Assembly (NCBI GenBank): GCA_017882025.1 | Contig: JADGQG010000102.1 | Location: forward strand, 1-7,119 | Length of the DNA: 7,119 bases | Source: Chloroflexota bacterium | GTDB taxonomy: Bacteria > Chloroflexota > Limnocylindria > Limnocylindrales > CSP1-4 | Direction of reading: 5' to 3' | Part shown: one piece after another, positions 1-5,508 of the stretch | How positions within the stretch are numbered: the first letter of the stretch is position 1 | How the letters are laid out: each line of letters opens with the position of its first letter | The notes under the pieces: generated by a model | Told to the model about the DNA's origin: nothing | Databases searched by the model: none | Seen by the model: the letters and a program-made list of their open reading frames with translations, nothing else | Translations under genes and position numbers: made by a program

Positions 1-439
1 CGAAGACCGGCTCGCAGCCGAGGGCCGCAGCAAGCCCGGCGGGCGGCTCGATCGGCCGGACGAGGTCGACCGGGAGATCCAGCTCGATCCGGCCGTCCCA
101 GAGGCGCACGGCGGCAAGCTCACCGCTCCGCGTGACGAACCGTGCCGGCATGCCCGTGGAAAGCCGGCCCGTCTCCCACAGGACGTGCGCGCTGGCGAGG
201 GTCGCGTGACCGCACAGATCCACCTCCACCGTGGGGGTGAACCAGCGGAGGTTCCACGCTTCGGGGCCGGCGTGCTCGAGGAACGCCGTCTCCGAGTGGC
301 GCAGCTCCGCGGCTACCGCCTGGCGCCAGGAATCGTCGCGCGGCTCGTCGAGGAGCACGACCCCGGCCGGATTGCCGGCGAACGGCTCCTCGGCGAACGC
401 GTCGACGATGAGGAGGGGGAATCCTGCGGCGAGTGACAC
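1..439 (-). CDS. PhzF-family isomerase, N-terminal part (cut by left edge)
   Basis: This is the N-terminal 146 codons of a protein of the PhzF / diaminopimelate-epimerase fold; the rest lies beyond base 1. Seen: VDAFAEEPFAGNPAGVV at residues 12-28 (the family's N-terminal signature), SETAFL at 49-54, whose Glu50 matches the catalytic Glu of PhzF (E45 in Pseudomonas), and WFTPTVEVDLCGHATLASAH at 66-85 with the conserved D-x-x-GHAT. Family knowledge: PhzF itself isomerises dihydro-3-hydroxyanthranilate in phenazine synthesis, but most bacterial homologues have no known substrate, and no phenazine genes are visible here, so only the family is claimed. The start is GTG at 439-437: an in-frame TGA lies about 13 codons upstream and no other common start fits the family's N-terminus. 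GGGGA abuts the GTG directly, so the ribosome site is poor. The gene starts 28 bases after the stop of the SIMPL gene on the same strand, suggesting cotranscription, and its start lies inside a 31-base palindrome. Confidence 0.93.
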   Translation of the reverse strand, partial: MSLAAGFPLLIVDAFAEEPFAGNPAGVVLLDEPRDDSWRQAVAAELRHSETAFLEHAGPEAWNLRWFTPTVEVDLCGHATLASAHVLWETGRLSTGMPARFVTRSGELAAVRLWDGRIELDLPVDLVRPIEPPAGLAAALGCEPVF

Positions 440-451
440 TCCCCGCAGGAT
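421..451. repeat. 31-base near-perfect palindrome over the PhzF start codon
   Basis: Outer arms ATCCTGCGG (421-429) and CCGCAGGAT (443-451) are exact reverse complements. Inside them GAGTG (431-435) and CACTC (437-441) are also exact, centred on A436. Only the 430/442 pair (C and C) breaks the symmetry, so 28 of 30 arm bases match. As minus-strand RNA this gives a 9-bp stem, a G-G mismatch, a 4-bp stem and a 3-base loop, with the GTG start (439-437) and the GGGGA before it inside the structure. It could be a dimer-bound operator, a translation-blocking hairpin, or the 3' hairpin of the upstream SIMPL gene (stop 16 bases away). The following RNA is CU-rich rather than U-rich, so a classical terminator is not clear. 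The structure is seen directly; its role is inference. Confidence 0.7.
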
Positions 452-467
452 AGCGAGCCCCGGACTG

Positions 468-1238
468 TCAGTCGATCAGGTAGACGACGCCCACCGAGAC
501 GTCGACCTCGTTCGTGCCGACCTGGACGGGCGTGGAGGCCACCTTATCAGCCGCGGCGCCGGCCGCGAGGTAGGGCACCGGGACCGGGACCGACCCGGAC
601 TGCTCGCTGATCGACGAGACACCGGTGATCGAGACGCCGGCGGCCTTCGCAAGCGCGTCCGCCTTGGCGCGGGCGTTCTTCATGGCCGCTTCACGTGCCT
701 GCGCCTCGGCCCCCGACGGGTCATCGACGCGGAACGTGATCCCGTCGAGCGTCGTGGCGCCGGCCGCGAGCGCACCGTCGATGACGTCCGAGATGGTGTC
801 GAGCTTGCGAACGGTGGCCTGGACCGCGTTGACGATCTGGTAGCCGGTGAGGCGGGGCGCGTTGCCGTTCGACGAGTTGTCGTACACCGGCTGGAGGGAG
901 AGCGAGGTCGTCTGGACGTCCTTGTCGGCGATCCCCGCCTTGCGCAGCGCGGCGATCACCGCCTGCATCGCGGTGGCGGCGGCGACCTGCGCGTCGCGGA
1001 CCTTGGGGCGGGTGACCATCACGCCAACGCGGACGTCCGCGACGTCCGGCACGGTGGTGATGCGCCCGACGCCGCTCACGCTGATCGTGTGCTCCGGGGT
1101 GGTCGCGGGGTCGACGGCGCGCGCGGGCCGCATCGTGAGGGCGGGGCCGAAGGCGACGGCAAGGGCCAGGCCGGCGAATGCGCCGGCGGCAAGCCACCCC
1201 AGGCGGGGTCGGGCCGTGGAACCGGTGAGAAATGTCAT
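468..1238 (-). CDS. Secreted SIMPL (DUF541) domain protein
   Basis: This 256-residue protein has the SIMPL/DUF541 fold, found in bacterial periplasmic or outer-surface proteins and in eukaryotic SIMPL. Bacterial members are linked to oxidative stress or envelope functions, but no reaction is established. Seen: an N-terminal export signal (basic RPR around residue 10-12, hydrophobic stretch 14-35, probable cleavage after ARA at 39-41), then HTISVSGVGRITTVPD (50-65), the typical opening of the domain with the V-x-G-x-G pattern. GVMVTRPKVRDAQ (72-84), KDVQTTSLSLQPVYD (106-120) and GYQIVNAVQATVRKLD (132-147) follow, then the Ala/Lys-rich helix AREAAMKNARAKADALAKAAG (181-201) and a final strand EVDVSVGVVYLI. 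Length is normal for the family. The start at 1238 is fixed by AAGGAG six bases upstream and by the signal peptide; the frame stays open upstream only by GC bias. No TAnnnT box is visible in the 134 bases between aceE and this gene, so it may be read through from aceE. Confidence 0.93.
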   Translation of the reverse strand: MTFLTGSTARPRLGWLAAGAFAGLALAVAFGPALTMRPARAVDPATTPEHTISVSGVGRITTVPDVADVRVGVMVTRPKVRDAQVAAATAMQAVIAALRKAGIADKDVQTTSLSLQPVYDNSSNGNAPRLTGYQIVNAVQATVRKLDTISDVIDGALAAGATTLDGITFRVDDPSGAEAQAREAAMKNARAKADALAKAAGVSITGVSSISEQSGSVPVPVPYLAAGAAADKVASTPVQVGTNEVDVSVGVVYLID

Positions 1239-1244
1239 GGGTGG

Positions 1245-1250
1245 CTCCTT
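1245..1250 (-). promoter_or_regulatory. Shine-Dalgarno site of the SIMPL gene
   Basis: AAGGAG on the minus strand, six bases before ATG 1238. It decides the start, because the reading frame runs open another 173 codons upstream, through the gap and into the antisense of aceE. Confidence 0.8.
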
Positions 1251-1339
1251 CGGGCCGGCTGCCGGATGGCAGGCGACGGGTTCGGGCCCCTGACGCGCTC
1301 GGCCCGCCCGCGGTTCCCGGACCTCCGGCAGGGCGACCC

Positions 1340-1364
1340 GCGGCCGCGAGCGACGCGCGGCCGC
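1340..1364 (-). terminator. Candidate hairpin at the 3' end of aceE
   Basis: GCGGCCGCG (1340-1348) and CGCGGCCGC (1356-1364) are exact reverse complements around the 7-base loop AGCGACG. The structure begins 8 bases past the aceE stop, where a transcript-end or stabilising hairpin would sit. There is no U-tract on the minus strand after it (GGGTCGCCC follows), so it may be a partial terminator or an mRNA 3'-end stabiliser rather than a strong intrinsic terminator. GCGGCCGC is itself palindromic and common in such GC-rich DNA, which lowers confidence. Confidence 0.4.
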
Positions 1365-1372
1365 TCCGCACG

Positions 1373-4054
1373 TCAGAAGGCGAGCGGGTCGAGCTTCTCC
1401 GGGTCGATCCCGAGCGCTTCGATCGCCTCGGCCACGGTCGTTGCCGGGAGCTCGCCGCTCCGCGACAGCGCCGTCAGCGCCCCCAGGACCACGCTCGGAG
1501 CGTCGATCTCGAACAGGGCCCGCAGGGCCTCCCGAGTGTCGCTGCGGCCGAAGCCCTCGGTGCCCAGGGACACGTACCCCGCCGGCAGCCAGCGGCCCAG
1601 CAGGTCCGGCAGCGCCTTGAGCCAGTCCGAGACGAGCACGACCGGGCCGCCTTCCGGCCCCAGCACCTGGGAGACGTACGGGGTTCGCGGCGCCTCGGTG
1701 GGATGGAGCCGGTTCCAGCGCTCGACCTCGAGCGCGTCGACGCGGAGCTGCTGCCACGACGTGGCGCTGTACACCTCGGCGGCGATTCCGAAGCGCTCGG
1801 CGAGGAGCGCCTGCGCGGCCACCGCCTGCCGGAGGATCGCGCCCGAGCCCACGAGCCGGACCCGCGCCTTCGCGCCGCCCGCGATCTCTGGTGCGGCCAG
1901 GACGCGGTAGATCCCGCGCACGATCCCCTCCGCGGCGCCGTCGAGCGCCGGCGGCATCGGGTAGTTCTCGTTGTAGAGCGTGACGTAGTAGTAGACGTCC
2001 TCACCGCGGCCGTACATGCGCTCGATCCCGTCGCGGATGATCGTGGCGAGCTCGTAGGCGTAGGCCGGGTCGTAGGCGCGAATGCTGGGGATCGTCGACG
2101 CGAGGAGCTGGCTCTGCCCATCCTCGTGCTGGAGGCCCTCGCCGTTCAGGCTGGTCCGGCCCGCCGTCGCGCCCAGCATGAACCCGCGGCCGCGCGCGTC
2201 GGCCAGGGCCCAGGCCTGGTCGCCGGTCCGCTGGAAGCCGAACATCGAGTAGAAGATGTAGAAGGGCAGCATCGGCTCGCCATGTGTCGCGTACGACGTG
2301 GCAGCCGCCTGGAGGGACGCCATCGAGCCCGCCTCCGTGATCCCCTCCTCCAGCACCTGGCCGTCCTTCGCCTCGCGATAGGAGAGGATCAGCTCCGAGT
2401 CGACCGGCTCGTAGTGCTGGCCCTGGCTGGCATAGATCCCGACCTCCTTGAAGAGAGGGTCCATGCCGAACGTGCGCGCCTCGTCGGGGATGATCGGGAC
2501 CACCCGCTTGCCGAACCCCGGGTCGCGCATGAGGTTTCGGAGGAGCTTGGCGAAGACCATCGTGGTGCTGACGGGGGTCGTCGAGCCGGCCGCGAACTCC
2601 CGGTCCGTCTCGGGAACGGGAGCCGGCAGAGGCCGGCTCCGGACGACACGCTTCGGGAGCCCGCCGCCGAGCGCACGCCGGCGCTCCATCAGGTAGCGCA
2701 TCTCCTCGGAGTCGGGGCCCGGACGGTAGTACGGCGCTTCGGCGAGCTGCTCATCCGGGATCGGGAGCTCCAGGCGATCGCGGAAGATCCGCAGCTCGGC
2801 CTCAGAGAGCTTCTTCGCCTGGTGCGTGATGTTGCGCCCTTCCACGCTGGAGCCGAGCGTCCAGCCCTTGATCGTCTTGGCCAGGATCACCGTGGGCGCG
2901 CCCTGGAACTCCGTGGCCAGCTTGTAGGCCGCGTAGAGCTTGCGGTAGTCGTGACCGCCACGGCGGAGGCGGATCAGGTCGTCGTCGGAGAGGTGCTCCA
3001 CCAGCCGGCGAAGCCGCGCGTCGGGGCCGAAGAAATGCTCGCGGATGTAGGCGCCGCCGGCCACGGAGTACTTCTGGAACTCGCCGTCCACGGTCTCGTT
3101 CATCTTGTTGACGAGCGTCCCGTCCGTGTCCCTGGCCAGCAGCTCGTCCCACTCGCGGCCCCAGATCACCTTGATGACGTTCCAGCCGGCGCCGCGGAAG
3201 ATCCCCTCCAGTTCCTGGATGATCTTGCCGTTGCCGCGGACCGGGCCGTCCAGCCGCTGCAGGTTGCAGTTGACGACGAAGGTCAGGTTGTCGAGCCGCT
3301 CGCGGCCGGCGACCCAGAGCGCACCAAGCGCCTCCGGCTCGTCCATCTCGCCGTCGCCCAGGAAGGCCCAGACGCGCGAGCTGCTGGTGTCCGCGATGCC
3401 GCGATGGAGCAGGTACCGGTTGAACCGCGCCTGGTAGATGGCCGCGATGGGACCCAGGCCCATGCTGACGGTCGGGAACTCCCAGAAGTCGGGCATGAGG
3501 CGCGGATGCGGGTACGACGAGAGGCCCTGTCCGGGGCGCACCTCGCGACGAAAGTGATCCAGCTGGTCGGCGCTCAGGCGCCCCTCGAGGAACGCCCGGG
3601 CGTACATCCCCGGCGCCGCGTGCCCCTGGTAGAAGATCTGGTCGCCCGCGCCCTCGTCCTTGCCTTTGAAGAACCAGTTGAACGCGACCTCGTACAGGCT
3701 CGCGGAGCTGGCGTACGTGGAGAGGTGACCGCCGATCCCGGGCGAGACGCTGTTGGCCCGCAGGACCATCGCCACGGCGTTCCAGCGGACCAGGCGGCGG
3801 ATGCGGCGCTCGATCGCCTCGTCGCCGGGGAAGTACGGCTCCTGCTCCGGGCTGATCGTGTTGATGTAGCGGGTCTGCGTCAGCGGCGGCAGCCCGACGT
3901 GGAGCTGGCGGGCCCGCTTCAGGAGCTTGTACATGACGAAGCGGGCGCGATCGGCACCTTCCTGGTCGACGAGGTCGTCGAACGAGGAGATCCAGTCAGC
4001 GGTCTCGCCCGGATCGATGTCCGGCAGCTGATGCTTGAACTCGTCCGAGTACAT
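1373..4054 (-). CDS. aceE: Pyruvate dehydrogenase E1 component, homodimeric type
   Basis: This 893-residue E1 subunit (E. coli AceE has 887) uses thiamine diphosphate to decarboxylate pyruvate and acetylate the lipoyl group of E2 in the cytosolic PDH complex. Seen: GIGGHLSTYASSASLYE (106-122) with His110; QGHAAPGMYARAFLEGRL (143-160) with His145; SSYPHPRLMP (179-188); the cofactor motif GDGEMDEPE (233-241) ending in NCNLQRLDGPV (262-272); NITHQAKK (408-415) with His411; PDEARTFGMD (523-532); EGITEAG (570-576) with the catalytic-type Glu574; and GEGLQHEDGQS (638-648) with His643. These match E. coli H106, H142, H407, D521/E522, E571 and H640 by motif. One difference: Gln647 stands where E. coli has His in HEDGHS. 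ATG 4054 is chosen because AGGAG lies eight bases upstream and the family N-terminus begins here. The same frame stays open some 300 codons further, antisense to pncA and the SRPBCC gene, by GC bias. No E2 or E3 gene is adjacent. Confidence 0.97.
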   Translation of the reverse strand: MYSDEFKHQLPDIDPGETADWISSFDDLVDQEGADRARFVMYKLLKRARQLHVGLPPLTQTRYINTISPEQEPYFPGDEAIERRIRRLVRWNAVAMVLRANSVSPGIGGHLSTYASSASLYEVAFNWFFKGKDEGAGDQIFYQGHAAPGMYARAFLEGRLSADQLDHFRREVRPGQGLSSYPHPRLMPDFWEFPTVSMGLGPIAAIYQARFNRYLLHRGIADTSSSRVWAFLGDGEMDEPEALGALWVAGRERLDNLTFVVNCNLQRLDGPVRGNGKIIQELEGIFRGAGWNVIKVIWGREWDELLARDTDGTLVNKMNETVDGEFQKYSVAGGAYIREHFFGPDARLRRLVEHLSDDDLIRLRRGGHDYRKLYAAYKLATEFQGAPTVILAKTIKGWTLGSSVEGRNITHQAKKLSEAELRIFRDRLELPIPDEQLAEAPYYRPGPDSEEMRYLMERRRALGGGLPKRVVRSRPLPAPVPETDREFAAGSTTPVSTTMVFAKLLRNLMRDPGFGKRVVPIIPDEARTFGMDPLFKEVGIYASQGQHYEPVDSELILSYREAKDGQVLEEGITEAGSMASLQAAATSYATHGEPMLPFYIFYSMFGFQRTGDQAWALADARGRGFMLGATAGRTSLNGEGLQHEDGQSQLLASTIPSIRAYDPAYAYELATIIRDGIERMYGRGEDVYYYVTLYNENYPMPPALDGAAEGIVRGIYRVLAAPEIAGGAKARVRLVGSGAILRQAVAAQALLAERFGIAAEVYSATSWQQLRVDALEVERWNRLHPTEAPRTPYVSQVLGPEGGPVVLVSDWLKALPDLLGRWLPAGYVSLGTEGFGRSDTREALRALFEIDAPSVVLGALTALSRSGELPATTVAEAIEALGIDPEKLDPLAF

Positions 4055-4062
4055 GGCGAGCA

Positions 4063-4067
4063 CTCCT
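4063..4067 (-). promoter_or_regulatory. Shine-Dalgarno site of aceE
   Basis: AGGAG on the minus strand with an 8-base spacer before ATG 4054. It settles the start in a frame that is open far upstream. Confidence 0.75.
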
Positions 4068-4161
4068 GGCGTGGGACGCGGGTCGGGCTGCGCCGGACTC
4101 CAGGCGGACGGCCGCGAGCGCCGCGAGGAGCTCCGGGTGGAAGCGGGTCGGCAGTGCCGGG

Positions 4162-4167
4162 AGCGTA
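4162..4167 (-). promoter_or_regulatory. Possible -10 box for aceE
   Basis: On the minus strand, TACGCT fits the TAnnnT pattern of a housekeeping sigma factor and is one of only two TA-containing sites in the 177-base aceE/pncA gap. The other belongs to the opposite promoter. No good -35 lies 16-19 bases upstream. If used, transcription would begin near 4155 and leave a GC-rich leader of about 100 bases. Weak on its own. Confidence 0.25.
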
Positions 4168-4179
4168 GCCCATCACGCC

Positions 4180-4202
4180 GCCGGACGCTGACAGCCGGAC
4201 GC
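4180..4202. repeat. Tandem 9-base direct repeat between aceE and pncA
   Basis: GCCGGACGC occurs at 4180-4188 and exactly again at 4194-4202, 14 bases apart, with TGACA between. A 7-of-9 relative, GCCGGACTC plus flanking GC-rich sequence, is at 4092-4100. The second copy overlaps the likely -35 region of pncA, and the pair lies just upstream of the possible aceE -10. The position suits regulator binding, but short GC-rich repeats also arise by chance here. Confidence 0.5.
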
Positions 4203-4225
4203 GGGCGGAACGGCTGGGGTAGAGT
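4196..4225 (+). promoter_or_regulatory. Candidate pncA promoter giving a leaderless mRNA
   Basis: TAGAGT (4220-4225) fits a TAnnnT -10 box. CGGACG (4196-4201) shares the central GAC of TTGACA with an 18-base spacer. Only six bases separate the -10 from ATG 4232, so transcription would start at or within a base or two of the start codon. This agrees with the lack of a Shine-Dalgarno at usual spacing before pncA. Leaderless transcripts are common in Actinomycetota and known in other GC-rich bacteria. Inference from position only. Confidence 0.45.
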
Positions 4226-4231
4226 CGGCAC

Positions 4232-4858
4232 ATGCAGCCGGAGTACGACACGACGACCGCGCTCATCGTCGTCGATGTCCAGAACGACTTCGCCGATCCC
4301 GCCGGGAACCTGAGCGTTGCCGGCGGCGACGCGATCGTCCCCTACGTGAACGGGCAGATTGCCGTGGCGCTCGCCGGCGGCGCCTTCGTCGCGTACACCC
4401 AGGACTGGCACCCGCCGTCCACCCCACACTTCGCGAAGGACGGCGGTCCCTGGCCGGTCCATTGCGTGGCCGGAACGTGGGGCGCCGCGTTCCACCCGGC
4501 GCTGGCCGCGAACGCCGGACCGTCCGTCCGCAAGGGCGCGAACGGGGAGGACGGCTACTCCGGCTTCACGATGCGGGACCCGCTGACGGGCGTGACTGTC
4601 CCGACGGAGCTGGACGGCCTCCTGCGCGGCCGCGGCATCCGCCGCGTGGTCGTCTGCGGGCTCGCCACCGACTACTGCGTTCGCGCCACGGCGCTCGACG
4701 CATCCGCCCTGGGCTATCGGACCAGTGTTCTCGTCGGCGGCGTCCGGGCCGTGGACCTGCAGGCCGGCGACGGTGCGAGCGCGCTCGCCGAGCTTGTCGA
4801 GGCCGGCGTGGAGCTGGTGGAACCATCCGTCGGGGCGACGCCCGGGGGAGTGGCGTGA
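4232..4858 (+). CDS. pncA: Nicotinamidase (isochorismatase-fold cysteine hydrolase)
   Basis: This 208-residue cytosolic enzyme hydrolyses nicotinamide to nicotinate and ammonia, feeding the Preiss-Handler branch of NAD salvage; in mycobacteria the same enzyme activates pyrazinamide. Seen: LIVVDVQNDFADPAGNL (11-27) with catalytic Asp15; the metal site TQDWHPPSTPHF (56-67) with Asp58, His60 and His66; GPWPVHCVAGTWGAAFH (72-88); catalytic Lys101 in VRKG; GYSGF (108-112); and GLATDYCVRATALDA (143-157) with nucleophile Cys149. Asp, Lys, Cys and the metal ligands are therefore all present, which favours nicotinamidase over other isochorismatase-like hydrolases. Length is a little above the mycobacterial enzyme (186). 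ATG 4232 lacks a good ribosome site but has a -10-like box just ahead, consistent with a leaderless message. It is divergent from aceE and overlaps the next gene by four bases, so they should be translated together. Confidence 0.94.
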   Translation: MQPEYDTTTALIVVDVQNDFADPAGNLSVAGGDAIVPYVNGQIAVALAGGAFVAYTQDWHPPSTPHFAKDGGPWPVHCVAGTWGAAFHPALAANAGPSVRKGANGEDGYSGFTMRDPLTGVTVPTELDGLLRGRGIRRVVVCGLATDYCVRATALDASALGYRTSVLVGGVRAVDLQAGDGASALAELVEAGVELVEPSVGATPGGVA

Positions 4859-5433
4859 GCCGTCTGCGAACCGTGGCCCTGCTCGGCGTTGCCGGCGTCG
4901 GTGCCGTCGTGGCCGCCGAGCGCTGGCTTGGGTCGCTGATCGCCTCTGGGGACGGGCCGGATCCCACGATGAAGATGGCAATCGCGATCGACGCGCCGAT
5001 CGAGGCGGTCTGGGAGGCGGTCTCGGACATCGAGCGCCAGCCGCTCTGGATGCACGAGATGAGGTCCGTGCGATTGCTGACCCCGGGCCCGGTCCGAGTC
5101 GGGACGCGCGGCGAGGCCGACGTGAGGATCTTCCTGGTCGGCGTCGTGGACCCGGTCGAGATCGACAAGTACGACCCGCCGGTGGCCTTCGGAATCCGGC
5201 ACGTCGGCGTCTTCGCCGGGTCCGGGCGGATCGCGCTCGAGGCGCTCGACGCGCGTCGCACGCTGGTCCGCTGGGACGAGCGGCTGGTGCCGCCGCTCTT
5301 CCCGAACCTGGGCCAGCTGATCCAGAAGCCGATCCTCGGCGCGATCTTCCAGGCCGACCTCGAACGGCTCAAGGAGATGGTCGAGGCGCGCCACGCGGAG
5401 GCGATCGGCGGCGCCGGCGCCGACGCGGGCTGA
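4855..5433 (+). CDS. Membrane-anchored SRPBCC (polyketide cyclase-like) protein
   Basis: This 192-residue protein appears to carry an N-terminal membrane anchor and one SRPBCC (START/Bet v1-like) lipid- or ligand-binding domain. Seen: a short basic start (MSRLR), an Ala/Gly/Val-rich hydrophobic stretch at 6-21, a polar linker, then MAIAIDAPIEAVWEAVSDIERQPLW (41-65). The last matches the family opening, with a strand, 'AP-x-E-x-VW' and 'D-x-x-x-x-P-x-W'. Strands follow through about 145, and a long C-terminal helix (FQADLERLKEMVEARH region, 164-179) closes the cavity in this fold. The ligand cannot be read from sequence. GTG 4855 is chosen because it forms a GTGA overlap with the pncA stop, has GGGGGAG four bases upstream, and gives a sensible anchor; the frame is open upstream only as a shadow of pncA. 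The hydrophobic segment could also be an uncleaved signal. A link with NAD salvage is not evident. Confidence 0.82.
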   Translation: MSRLRTVALLGVAGVGAVVAAERWLGSLIASGDGPDPTMKMAIAIDAPIEAVWEAVSDIERQPLWMHEMRSVRLLTPGPVRVGTRGEADVRIFLVGVVDPVEIDKYDPPVAFGIRHVGVFAGSGRIALEALDARRTLVRWDERLVPPLFPNLGQLIQKPILGAIFQADLERLKEMVEARHAEAIGGAGADAG

Positions 5434-5441
5434 CTGCGGCT

Positions 5442-5478
5442 CACGCGGAAGCGGGCTGTCCGGGCCCACGCGGACGCG
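5442..5478. repeat. Two imperfect 12-base direct repeats before the exonuclease
   Basis: CACGCGGAAGCG (5442-5453) and CACGCGGACGCG (5467-5478) differ at one base and are 25 bases apart; a looser third relative, CACGTGGAACGG, is at 5487-5498, touching the ribosome site. They fill most of the 75-base gap between the SRPBCC gene and the exonuclease. Role unknown; they may be decayed duplicated sequence. Confidence 0.45.
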
Positions 5479-5496
5479 CAGGCACTCACGTGGAAC

Positions 5497-5502
5497 GGAG
5501 GG
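5497..5502 (+). promoter_or_regulatory. Strong Shine-Dalgarno of the exonuclease gene
   Basis: GGAGGG with a 6-base spacer to ATG 5509. It is the best ribosome site on the plus strand. The leader before it (5434-5496) contains no TA dinucleotide and so no -10 box, which suggests the gene is transcribed from the pncA promoter and relies on its own ribosome site. Confidence 0.75.
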
Positions 5503-5508
5503 TCGCCG

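Noticed and set aside
1239..1372. A separate promoter for the SIMPL gene
   Set aside because: No TAnnnT box is found on the minus strand in this gap; only the Shine-Dalgarno and the aceE hairpin can be supported.
231..1910. A 559-codon plus-strand open frame
   Set aside because: It crosses antisense to PhzF, the SIMPL gene and the end of aceE, all of which have clear protein families. It has no motif of its own.
1232..4168. A 978-codon open frame on the plus strand
   Set aside because: It is antisense to aceE over nearly its whole length. The translation is rich in Arg, Gly and Ala and has no recognisable domain. GC bias at third positions keeps it open.
4055..4981. An N-terminal extension of aceE by about 300 codons
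   Set aside because: It runs antisense through pncA and into the SRPBCC gene. AceE family length, the AGGAG site and the family N-terminus all place the start at 4054.
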